From a virus: a stretch of 20,917 nt of DNA. The first letter of the stretch is position 1. Each line of letters starts with the position of its first letter. Shown here piece by piece: positions 1 through 9,300 of this stretch. Location of the stretch: positions 1 to 20,917 of the IMG/VR virus record IMGVR_UViG_3300037963_003797; one strand, given 5' to 3'. Position numbers and translations under genes: made by a program. The notes beneath the pieces were generated by a model. That model did not search any database. It saw only the letters and a list, made by a program, of their open reading frames with translations, and was not told where the DNA came from.

Positions 1-2
1 CT

Positions 3-347
3 GTATACTTTATATTTCAAAACAGAATTTATATTTACAACAATACAGCAAATGTAGACTGCTATTACATCAAAACACCAGCTACATTGACAACATCATC
101 CCCAGCAGTTAATTGCGAATTAAACGACATATTTCACGATGCAATCCTGGAGTTTGCAGAAGCAGAACTATGGAGAACAGCAAACCAACCTGATCGCATG
201 AATACTGCTTTAACCAGGGGATATGAATACCTGGCAAAATACAACCAGAATCCAGCTACAGGAGTCATAGGTGAAGGGATTCCTTTTGATTATTCCAGTA
301 GCAATGCTTTGATTGATCCAATTTATCCTAATTATCCAGTCGGTTAA
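3..347 (+). CDS. Head-tail adaptor-like protein, 5' end cut off by window
   Basis: The reading frame is open from base 3 to the TAA at 345-347 with no stop. The gene therefore starts upstream of the window, and the in-frame TTG at 87 should not be taken as its start. The visible part is about 114 residues. It has a YYIKTPATLT segment followed by a helical stretch (NDIFHDAILEFAEAELWR), which resembles the small adaptor proteins (DUF6682/gp11-like) that sit below the portal in short-tailed phages. Those proteins typically have a beta part ending in Y-x-K-x-P, then a helix ending in acidic and aromatic residues. The next gene is a nozzle-type protein, the expected partner of an adaptor, and starts within the stop codon (TAATG). 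The family call rests on pattern and context; the N-terminal half is not visible. Confidence 0.6.
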   Translation, partial: VYFIFQNRIYIYNNTANVDCYYIKTPATLTTSSPAVNCELNDIFHDAILEFAEAELWRTANQPDRMNTALTRGYEYLAKYNQNPATGVIGEGIPFDYSSSNALIDPIYPNYPVG

Positions 348-3300
348 TGGCAAATTTTATTGATATAAAAGATTTTGATGGTGCATTAACCAATGCAGAC
401 CTGGAAGATTTACCAAATAATGTAGCCCAGGAGATTAAAAACCTTAAGATTGAAGCAGGAAGGTTAAAGAAAACTTTTGGTGCAGGGGTATCATCATCTA
501 CGCCTTCTTTTGGTTTAACTTTAGTAAATAATGCTACTTCTCCAGTAGGAACTTATGTAGTGTATAATATATATACTTTTGTTTCAAATAAATTTGAAAT
601 GGGTAGTAGTAGCTCAAATGATGCTGGTGATGGATTTAGATATTTACTGGTAACTATCAACGATAGTAATAAATTAAAGTTATGGTGGTATGATCCTTCT
701 TTACCTGATGTAAACGATCATTTACAGGTAGAAAATGATGTGGTTTGGTTTCAAACTGCATCGGCTCATGGATTTGTAGAGGATGATTATGTACTGGTGC
801 AGGATTGCAAAGATAATGCTTCGCCACAAGCAAGTATTTCAGGTGCTGGTGTATATGAAAGAGCAGATGTAGTGCCTTCCACAACTAAAATTGGAATAAA
901 TACGGATAATGCCAGAACCTGGGGAGGTGGTAATTTTTTTGAAACTACCCTTCCGACAGGTGCAAGTACCAAAGGATGGGGTGGAAAACATTCTGCTCAT
1001 GTACAGGTAGATGAAGCTGTTGATTTTGGCGGTACAGATTGGTCATTGGTACAAGAAATAGCGATTGCTCCCATGTCCTCTTCAGTTGGAAGGGTGCTTT
1101 CTATAGCAAAAAATGGGACAGAATTGGCGTATTGTTCTACAGGCTCCAGTTATGTTGATTTAAGTGAAACCAATTACAATACATACAAAACAAAAACAAA
1201 TTTTACCATTTGTGGATTAATAGGGTTTAATGAAGGAATCTATATTCATTATTCTTACCAAGATGGAAGTCCTGCTACTAATTACAACTTTTTGGTAAAA
1301 TATACTTGCGATGCCAGTGGGAATGTATCGGAAGGAACTCCTATTGCGCTTTCTACCAGTGCATTGTGTTCAAAGTCGTACATGACTATAGCAAATGGTA
1401 GTTTATATTTTATTGCTATAGGATTAAATGTTTTATACAAGGTTACTACATCAGACAGTGCATCGGTTATATCTACAACAGGAATAGCAATCATTGATGC
1501 AAAAGGGCTTACTTCTTTAATACAGACCAATAATTTAAATGCAAATGGAACGACCAGTGTAGGAGAAGTCAATCACGAATATTTAACAATCGTTGTGACC
1601 TCATCCAGTGCCAATACCAATGTATATACTTTGGATATTTTGTCAGGGGAAACCTCCTGGGCAACCTGGGGAACAACCCTGTCAAATACTACTGTACAAC
1701 AAGTTACAAAAATGGATTTTGGGGAAAATAGCAATAAGTCAGAATCGCTTGTGTTGTGGTATATAGGGGCAAGTAGTAGGAAATATTTACAATACTCTAC
1801 CCATAATAGCACTACAGTAATTAATACAATTAACACCGATGTGAGCAGTTCAATTTTTGGCGTTGCAGTAGATATTGCTTTTATTGATAAAGCATACAAC
1901 ATTCCTTCAGGAACCAAATATTTAATTGTCGGAACAAACAATGCTGTGGATGGTGGTGGCAATGCTACTGATTCTGGGATATTGTACAGAGTAAATAGCA
2001 GTAAAACAGTTGAGGTAATGATAGATCCAGGGACAGCATCAGGTAAAACAAACTGGAACCCTACTTGTTTTGCTGATTGTGCAACCCCACAAAACTTTTT
2101 TACCCATGCAAAAGCATGGATTGGTGTCTATGGAACCGAAGCACAAGATGCAAGTGCAAATGAAAGTGCCGATGTATACAAAATGTCGGATATAGGTTGG
2201 TATGCAAACACCTGGAACGGATCAGGAGATTGCGATTACAGATGGATTGATATAGCAAGTAGGTATAGCCTGGCAACATCCTATCATAAAAAAGACAGGA
2301 ATCCTATTATCCCATTTGGAGACACTTTACGAGTGTTGCCTGGTAATATTGCGAAAGTAGGATCCAATGAAGCAAAGGGTACATGGTTAGGATATATTGA
2401 CAGAAGTTTATTTAATGGATCAAAAGTGTATGGTCCTGACTGGTTTGTAGAGCAAAACAGACTAACCAATCCATTTACATTTAAAAATGTAGAATTGGTA
2501 AAAACCGATGAGGAAATACGAGGATCTGATACTGTAAAATACACAGTTACAGCAGTGTATGATGGTGTTCAAGAAACACAAATTGACGATGATAATATTA
2601 ATCAAGTTGTAACCAACACAGAAAGTGGTGACGATGTAAGTAAATCTGAAATTAAAATAAAAGTAGACTTACCAATTTCTACTATGAGCAAACGGATTAC
2701 AGGGTTAAATGTATATCGTGCAGAAAAAATTAGTGGAATCTATGAAACTTATAAACTGATAACTTCCTATTCATTTGTAGATACAGATGTTACTTCTACT
2801 ACTTCATCAGATGCAGAATTAAAAATGAATGTAGAAGCCTTTTCTGATAATATTATTTTTGTGCAAGATCAGGACAATGCTATAAAAGACTGGTTAAATG
2901 ATGGTACTGTACAAAATCTTACATCAGACCAAAACAGCATTACAGACAATAATTATTATACTTGGTCAAGTGGTAACTTTGAATATGCTATTAAAGTAGG
3001 CTCTTATGAAAAACAAAAAATAGAACGAATTGATGCAATAACAGGATTTGAACAGACAGGAGCCACTTTAAACGAAAATCTTACAGCTACCGATACAACA
3101 ATTACTGTAAACAATGTAAGCAACATAAGTAACAACACTGTTTATAAGATTGGGCAAAGAGATCTTTCGATTGGAGAACATAATAGCTATGTCGATGATG
3201 ATGCTGGAGATTACGAAAGAATAAAAGTAACAGCAATATCGGGAAATGATTTAACAGTAACCAGGGGATGGGATGGTTCTGCTGGTGATGCTACTCTTGC

Positions 3301-4855
3301 CAAAGAGCATAGTAAATTTGATCCTATTAAAGCAGATACAGCTACAGTTACAGGATGGTATCAATTTGAAACAGACGATCCAATTAATGGTCGTTTTCAT
3401 AATGATTCTTGGAAAATATTTAAAGAAAAAGTAGGGCCAGGTTGGAATACACAAATTGGAACTAAAAGTGTAGGGGCATTTGCAGGGAAATACATGGGAG
3501 TCATTATTCCTATTCCCAGTGAAGATACAGCAGGAACATTTACAATGGCTCCCTGGAGGGATACCGATGCAACCATGAAATTAAGCAGTATTCTTGCCAA
3601 AAAATTCACAGCAACAAAATCTACTGGATCTGTGACCAGAACTTTTGATATTCAAAAAGTGTATACAAGTTGGGATGAGCAATTAGGATTTACTTTTGTA
3701 GAAGTAGACAAAGCATTTCAAGCTGGGAATTGGACCGATAACGATGTAACAATATCTACCTTTGCAGATGTATCGGCTGTTGTAAGTGACTCTCTAAACG
3801 AAATAAGCATCATAGACAAAGGTTTATCCTCGTTAGGCGAACATCCTTATGGTCAGGAAAAAAAGATCAAGGTAAACGCCCAATTTGGAAAAATATTAAA
3901 AGGTAGATTATTTCTTGGGAATATTGTTTTGGATCCTGGAAACGAAAATGAAGAACAAAACGATTGGGTAGCCTATAGTGAATTAAATGCCTACGATGTT
4001 CGACCTGTCAGCAATGTGATCCCTTTTCCTGATAGGGAAGGTGGCCAGATTACAGGGTTAGCGGAAATATTTGGCAAACTCATTGTATTTAAAGCCCAGG
4101 CAATCTATGTACTAAATGTAGTAGATCCTGCTACCCCTTCAACCTGGGTACGAAAGGAATCCAAGATAAATATTGGAAACATTGCTCCACATGGTATTAT
4201 AGAGGTACACGATAGTGTATTTTTTATACATCACGATGGTATTTATAAGTTAGATGCCAATACAGTTGCCAGTGCAGATGCTACTCCTTCTATTATGGAA
4301 AAAATATCATTAACGATTGAAGATCAATTTGATTCAGCAATCAGTAAAAAAGATATAGAAGGTATCTACAATCAAAAAGATTCTGAAATCTTATATACCT
4401 GGCAAACAGGCAGTCCAGCAACACAAGTTGTGTGGGCATATCATATTGTATTAAAAACCTGGAGAAAGGTAGATACTTCAACCAACCTGGATCTCCTTAC
4501 CTTTGGGGAAAATAGTGGTCCTATAACCTGGGATAACACCGATACCGATATAAAAAAATTTGATGTAGACGAAGCAGTAGGAACAGCCTGGAAATCCAAA
4601 AGGTTTAGATTAGACCTGGATAATAAAAAGCTATTACGCTACGGGATGGTTCAGTTTACAGGTACTGATACATTGACTGTAAATATTTACCTGGATGGAT
4701 CTGGATCTGCATCCTTTACCAAATCCATTACAGCCGATGGTGGCGTAAACAGGTTTCCAATCAAACGATATGGAAAGAATTTTGAAATTGAATTAACCAC
4801 TCCATCGAGTACCAATGCTTTCTCGGTGGAGAGAATGAGAATAGAAACGGAGTAA
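347..4855 (+). CDS. Large tail nozzle / tail stub beta-propeller protein (1502 aa)
   Basis: This is probably the tail nozzle (T7 gp12-like role) that closes the head below the adaptor. The N-terminus has a segment around residues 10-45 (ALTNADLEDLPNNVAQEIKN, then a G-R-L-K-K-T run) of the kind that opens many podovirus nozzle proteins. Residues about 1225-1310 have the typical propeller elements: GGQITGL, then LIVFKAQAIYVL, then VFFIHHDGIYKLD. WAYHIVLKTWRKVD follows later. Between these lie a fibronectin-III-like stretch (about 720-825, with YTVTAVYDGVQETQ and GLNVYRAEK) and a beta module at about 910-990 ending in DLTVTRGWDG. At 1502 aa it is about twice the length of T7 gp12 (about 800 aa), so the extra modules are probably surface insertions. 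It starts at the ATG overlapping the upstream stop and lacks a clear Shine-Dalgarno sequence, so translation is probably coupled. The structural role is fairly secure; the exact name is inferred. Confidence 0.7.
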   Translation: MANFIDIKDFDGALTNADLEDLPNNVAQEIKNLKIEAGRLKKTFGAGVSSSTPSFGLTLVNNATSPVGTYVVYNIYTFVSNKFEMGSSSSNDAGDGFRYLLVTINDSNKLKLWWYDPSLPDVNDHLQVENDVVWFQTASAHGFVEDDYVLVQDCKDNASPQASISGAGVYERADVVPSTTKIGINTDNARTWGGGNFFETTLPTGASTKGWGGKHSAHVQVDEAVDFGGTDWSLVQEIAIAPMSSSVGRVLSIAKNGTELAYCSTGSSYVDLSETNYNTYKTKTNFTICGLIGFNEGIYIHYSYQDGSPATNYNFLVKYTCDASGNVSEGTPIALSTSALCSKSYMTIANGSLYFIAIGLNVLYKVTTSDSASVISTTGIAIIDAKGLTSLIQTNNLNANGTTSVGEVNHEYLTIVVTSSSANTNVYTLDILSGETSWATWGTTLSNTTVQQVTKMDFGENSNKSESLVLWYIGASSRKYLQYSTHNSTTVINTINTDVSSSIFGVAVDIAFIDKAYNIPSGTKYLIVGTNNAVDGGGNATDSGILYRVNSSKTVEVMIDPGTASGKTNWNPTCFADCATPQNFFTHAKAWIGVYGTEAQDASANESADVYKMSDIGWYANTWNGSGDCDYRWIDIASRYSLATSYHKKDRNPIIPFGDTLRVLPGNIAKVGSNEAKGTWLGYIDRSLFNGSKVYGPDWFVEQNRLTNPFTFKNVELVKTDEEIRGSDTVKYTVTAVYDGVQETQIDDDNINQVVTNTESGDDVSKSEIKIKVDLPISTMSKRITGLNVYRAEKISGIYETYKLITSYSFVDTDVTSTTSSDAELKMNVEAFSDNIIFVQDQDNAIKDWLNDGTVQNLTSDQNSITDNNYYTWSSGNFEYAIKVGSYEKQKIERIDAITGFEQTGATLNENLTATDTTITVNNVSNISNNTVYKIGQRDLSIGEHNSYVDDDAGDYERIKVTAISGNDLTVTRGWDGSAGDATLAKEHSKFDPIKADTATVTGWYQFETDDPINGRFHNDSWKIFKEKVGPGWNTQIGTKSVGAFAGKYMGVIIPIPSEDTAGTFTMAPWRDTDATMKLSSILAKKFTATKSTGSVTRTFDIQKVYTSWDEQLGFTFVEVDKAFQAGNWTDNDVTISTFADVSAVVSDSLNEISIIDKGLSSLGEHPYGQEKKIKVNAQFGKILKGRLFLGNIVLDPGNENEEQNDWVAYSELNAYDVRPVSNVIPFPDREGGQITGLAEIFGKLIVFKAQAIYVLNVVDPATPSTWVRKESKINIGNIAPHGIIEVHDSVFFIHHDGIYKLDANTVASADATPSIMEKISLTIEDQFDSAISKKDIEGIYNQKDSEILYTWQTGSPATQVVWAYHIVLKTWRKVDTSTNLDLLTFGENSGPITWDNTDTDIKKFDVDEAVGTAWKSKRFRLDLDNKKLLRYGMVQFTGTDTLTVNIYLDGSGSASFTKSITADGGVNRFPIKRYGKNFEIELTTPSSTNAFSVERMRIETE

Positions 4856-4858
4856 GTT

Positions 4859-5629
4859 ATGGATCCCATGACCATGATGATGATTGCCCAGGGTGCTGTG
4901 AAAGCAGGACAGGCAGGATCACGATTATTACAACCAAAATTTGCCAGGACAAAATATGGGCAAATGATGAGAGAAAGAACCCGATCAGGAAATCTTTCAC
5001 AAGCACAGGAAAAAAACATCCTGGATAAAGTAGGGACCATAGCAGGAAGAAATGCCCAGGTTGCACGAAATAGAATGGTAGGAAGTGCAATCAATAGAGG
5101 AATGGGTGGATCGGTAGCATTACAAAGAGGATTACGAGAAGCTGAAGCAGATGTAAGAAGAACTGTAGCTGATACAGGTAGAGACATTTATCAAAACGAA
5201 GAAAAAGCAAAGTCTCAAGCAAAGTTGGATTACGCCAGAGCAATGGATCGGGATAAAGCAGAGCGTAGACAGGCTGGTGTAGGTATGGCTATGGCAGGAT
5301 TGGAAACAGCAGGAAATCTATATGGTGCAAAAGCAGGAAAACAACAAGCCCAAGATCAAGCATATTTACAAGCTATGCAAAAATATGGAAAAGGAAACTT
5401 TAGCGAAACATTTAGCCCACAAACTGGTGAGAGTATTGGATACACTGGAGGAGAAGGATTAACTCCAGATGACAAAAGACAGTTAGAAATGTTTAAAGAA
5501 AAAGGAAATATGCCAAACAAAGCCAAGCTGGTAGACTTTTTAACTGCATCTGGTGATGAAACACAATTTGAAGAACGATTAAAATATGCACAATTATTAT
5601 ATCCTGGGATATTTAAAGGAGGTCAATAA
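4859..5629 (+). CDS. Probable internal virion protein, Ala/Gly-rich helical (256 aa)
   Basis: A small structural protein between the nozzle and two further internal-type proteins. The N-terminus is Met-rich and hydrophobic (MDPMTMMMIAQGAVKAGQAG). Residues about 45-170 are a long Ala/Arg/Gln-rich helix with little hydrophobic content except an AGVGMAMAGLETAG patch near 140-155. This composition and position match the gp14-like internal core proteins of T7-type phages, which form part of the ejected DNA channel, but I see no diagnostic motif. A GGAG at 4849-4852 lies 6 nt before the ATG. The gene starts 3 nt after the nozzle stop and its own stop overlaps the next ATG. It could instead be a generic head or tail accessory protein. 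Confidence 0.5.
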   Translation: MDPMTMMMIAQGAVKAGQAGSRLLQPKFARTKYGQMMRERTRSGNLSQAQEKNILDKVGTIAGRNAQVARNRMVGSAINRGMGGSVALQRGLREAEADVRRTVADTGRDIYQNEEKAKSQAKLDYARAMDRDKAERRQAGVGMAMAGLETAGNLYGAKAGKQQAQDQAYLQAMQKYGKGNFSETFSPQTGESIGYTGGEGLTPDDKRQLEMFKEKGNMPNKAKLVDFLTASGDETQFEERLKYAQLLYPGIFKGGQ

Positions 5630-6309
5630 TGGCAGATCAAATTGACATCAATGAATTACGAAATATCTTTTCTACTTCAAATAAAAAAAGAAAAGAAATT
5701 GATTTTGCACGAAAAATTGCAAAAGAAAAAGAAAAGCAACAGATAAAAGAAGCCACTGCTAAACCTCTTACGAAACAAGAAAGAATGGAAGCAGAGGTAA
5801 AAAGATTAAAGACACAAGATGAGTTAAATAAACTTACTGGCAGAGGTAAAGCTGAATCAGGTGCTGATGCTGTAGATAGGCTGTTAAAAGCCATGAAAGA
5901 TCAGCGTAATCTAATGTATGATAAAGAAGGAAATCCTGTTTTTAAAGGTAAGACTGAAATATCTCCAAAAGGTATTTATGGATCTAATTTTAGAATTGCA
6001 CAAGAGCGTATGGATGAATTACAAGAGGATTTGCAAACAGCACAAAAAGCAAAAAAAGAAAGTCTTACTTTTCAAGAAGCAAAAAGAAACAAAAAATTAG
6101 ATGATAAATATCGTGAATATTTAAAAATGTTTGAACTATTACCAAAAACTAAACAAGAAATAAATGAATCAAGAATAAAAGTAAATGAAGCAAGAGTTCA
6201 AAGAGGTCTTAAACCATTAGAATTTGTAGAAGAAAATTCCCCTGGCGTAGACTCAAGAAAGGCAAAGTATATGGCAGAACTACAAACAAAAAGTTTTTTC
6301 AGTAAATAA
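5629..6309 (+). CDS. Charged coiled-coil protein, probable internal virion protein (226 aa)
   Basis: No family was recognised. The protein is very rich in Lys and Glu with long predicted coiled-coil runs at residues about 20-75 and 120-200. A short less charged part in the middle (about 95-120) contains MYDKEGNPVFKGKTEISPKG. There is no signal peptide or membrane segment. A strong Shine-Dalgarno sequence (AAAGGAGGT, 5615-5623) sits 5 nt before the ATG, which overlaps the upstream stop (TAATG). Its place between the gp14-like gene and the giant protein suggests a gp15-like internal core role, but that rests on position only. It could also act as a chaperone or scaffold for the giant protein. 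Confidence 0.45.
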   Translation: MADQIDINELRNIFSTSNKKRKEIDFARKIAKEKEKQQIKEATAKPLTKQERMEAEVKRLKTQDELNKLTGRGKAESGADAVDRLLKAMKDQRNLMYDKEGNPVFKGKTEISPKGIYGSNFRIAQERMDELQEDLQTAQKAKKESLTFQEAKRNKKLDDKYREYLKMFELLPKTKQEINESRIKVNEARVQRGLKPLEFVEENSPGVDSRKAKYMAELQTKSFFSK

Positions 6310-9300
6310 ATGGCAACACCAAAAGATCTATTAGATTATGCTGGTGAAAGGCTGTATCGAAATAGCCTGGATGATGTATTAGACCAGATTCAACAAGATA
6401 TTGATAACGAAAGAGCAATTCAACAGGCTCGGCAAAATGCTATTGTTAATAGCCAAGATCCTGTTAAAAAATTAAAAGAAGTACAGTCGATTGAAAAAAG
6501 CGTGGTCAATGAATTACCTGAAGTGCAAAAAACTGTATTAAACCAAACCTATCAGACTCCAGTTGGTCCTCCTGTTCAACCACAGCAAAATCAATTTATG
6601 TTACCTCCTGATGGCACACAGCCAACTATAGGGCAACCCAGAGGAGTGCAACAGCAGTTATCTGATGATGAATTAGAATATTATTCAGAATTAGAGCGTA
6701 TACAAGAGCCTTTTGATCGCATCTTTCAAGAGAAATTAAAGACTGCCAAAGAAATACCTGGTAGATATGTCAGTTCTATGACAGGGATGGTTCCTGTACC
6801 TGGAAAAACAAAAGAAGAAGTAGCAAAACAGCAAACTATAAAAGAACTGGAAGATCAAGGTATAATTAAAGGTCAAGGCATTAGAAATTTTTTAACTACT
6901 GCAATACCATTAGGTGGATTAACGCCAAAAGAACAAGCACAACAAACTTATTTTCCTGTACGAACAGCATTGGCACAGTTAGGTGGGGCATTTGCTGGTC
7001 TTGGTGTTACCTCACAAGTTATTAAAGCACCTAAAATTGCAAAGGCATCCTATGATGCAGTAAGAAGAGGAACAAAAATTGGAAATTTTCTTACACAAAA
7101 AGGTATTAATACTGTAAAAGCAGGAAAGTTTACAGCCAGTGCAACTACAGGTGCTGGTACATTTGGTGCATACAGAACTATCGATCAAATCGATGAAGAT
7201 GCTTCAATACAAGATAAAGCAAAAACCATCGTAGAAGATGCCATATTTGGGGCAGGATTTGGTCTTACAGGCAGTTTAAACAATCCAGCAACACGATCAT
7301 TGGCTGAAGGAACATTTGGCTTTGTAACCTCAAAATTAATGGAAGGTGCTACAACCCAAGAAGCCCTGTTGAATGGTTTATTGTTTGCTGGTTTTGGTGT
7401 GTTAAACAAAAGAAATATGAGCGATGTAGAAAAAGGCATTGCAATTAATGAGTTTAAAAAAGTTGGAGATGATTCTTTTCGCATTATTCAAGATTTACGA
7501 AAGCAATCTGGTCAAAAACAGTTTACAAAGTTACAAGAAAAACAATGGAAAAAAGCCAGGGATGAATTTGCAGAAAGATTTCGTTATGAAAAATACAGCC
7601 CAGAGCAAGTAAAAGCAGATACAGAAGAATTTATAACCAGATTTTTACAAACCAATGATCCAAAAGGCAGTATTGCCAGAATTAGACAATTAGGAAACCA
7701 AGCAAAAACACAGTCTTTACAGGCAAAAGCAAAAGCAAAAAGAGAAACTGTAGATGTACCGACTACTGGCAAAGCAGATAAAGTAAGCCAGGACAATGTG
7801 GTAAAAATGGCTGTAGGGCAACAAGTTAAAGAATTGAAAGGGTTAGGGTATACTGACGATCAGTTAGTGCGATTAAGTGGTAAAGAAAGAGCAGATATTA
7901 TTGCAAATGCAATTAAGCCAGTAAATTATTACAAAGAAGAGCAACCTACCCGACCATCGATGCCTGTCCCAGGACCAGCCCCCGATGTAACGCCCTCGAC
8001 GAAAAAGTCGGATAAATTGGTACCTGAAAAATTAGAACCAAAACCAGAAGAAGTAAAGCCTGAAGTCAAGCCTGAAGTAGAGAAAGAGCCAGTAAAGGTA
8101 GAGCCTACGCCAGAAAAACCAACGCCAAAAACTCAAATAGCCCAAACTCAACAACAAGCTGAATACAATATTGTAGATCAATCCAAAAGAAGAAATCAAA
8201 AAAAGAAAACCAATGTATCTCTTGATGCAAAAGGTTTATCTACGATACGAACTCATCCAAAATTTGTAAAAATAGATGAATCTAAGTTTCAACCCAGAGA
8301 AAAATACAATCAGGCAATTATTGATGACATAGCAGAAAACTTTGATCCTGCAAAATGGGAAGAGCCTATCTTGTGGGAAGATCCCAAAACAGGAGAATAT
8401 ACAGTAGTATCAGGACATCACAGACATTTGGGTGTAAAAAAAGGTGGATTTACTGGTGCTACTTATAAGGTATTACCTAAAGGTACATCGATAGATGATG
8501 CAATCAATATGTCAGAAGAAGGCAACCTGGCAAGGACAGAGCAATCATCGTTTGAGAATAGTAAGATAGTTCGTAGAAGATTTGAAAAGGGAGATAGCCT
8601 GGTCAGTATTGCTAATGCTTTGCCTGGATTAACAAGAGCAAATTCCAGTGCAGGAAAATCCAATGCAGTAAGAAAGCTGTTAAATCTATCTTATCTGGAT
8701 AACAAAGGTAGTTTAAAAAGTAATTACGATTCTGTTAACGAGTTTCCAAAAATACAAAGCACATCTTCATATGTAGGTGGGTTACGAAAACAATACGATT
8801 GGATGACCGATAAGTATGAGGATGATATATTTACTTATTTGTATACAGAAAATAATATACGTCAAAATGATGTTGACTGGAAGTTAAATGTAGAAAGCAC
8901 CCTGGAAAAAATAGCTAATATGAAAGAAAGACCAGGGAGCATCATAAAGCAATTACGAAAAGATCCATTACAGCCAAAAGAAGGGACATCAAACGAAGTA
9001 TTAGAAGAGATTAATAAGCAAAAAAACTACATTGAAACTTTAAACAGACAGCTAAATGATCCAAAAGAAATACAAACCAGGATTAAGAAAAAACAAGAAA
9101 TTGCATACAAGCAAAAATATCAAAATCCTGATGTAGTTGGTAGAAAGTATGATGATAAATGGAAGGCAAAAAGTACCTGGGATAGAAACCTATGGAGACT
9201 AACTATTGATGAAAGGAATAGAACGGAATTTGGTGAAGATGTTATGGTTGGCAAATACCCTTCTGGAGCATTAAATGATTTAGACAAAAAACATATAGAT

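Noticed and set aside
87-347. TTG at 87 as the true start of the first gene
   Set aside because: The same frame is open back to base 3 and the residues before 87 (YYIKTPAT) fit the adaptor pattern, so the gene is cut by the window edge.
4687-5187. Minus-strand open frame of 166 codons across the nozzle/internal protein junction
   Set aside because: It overlaps two well-supported + strand genes, has no recognisable protein features and no ribosome site; it is an antisense shadow.
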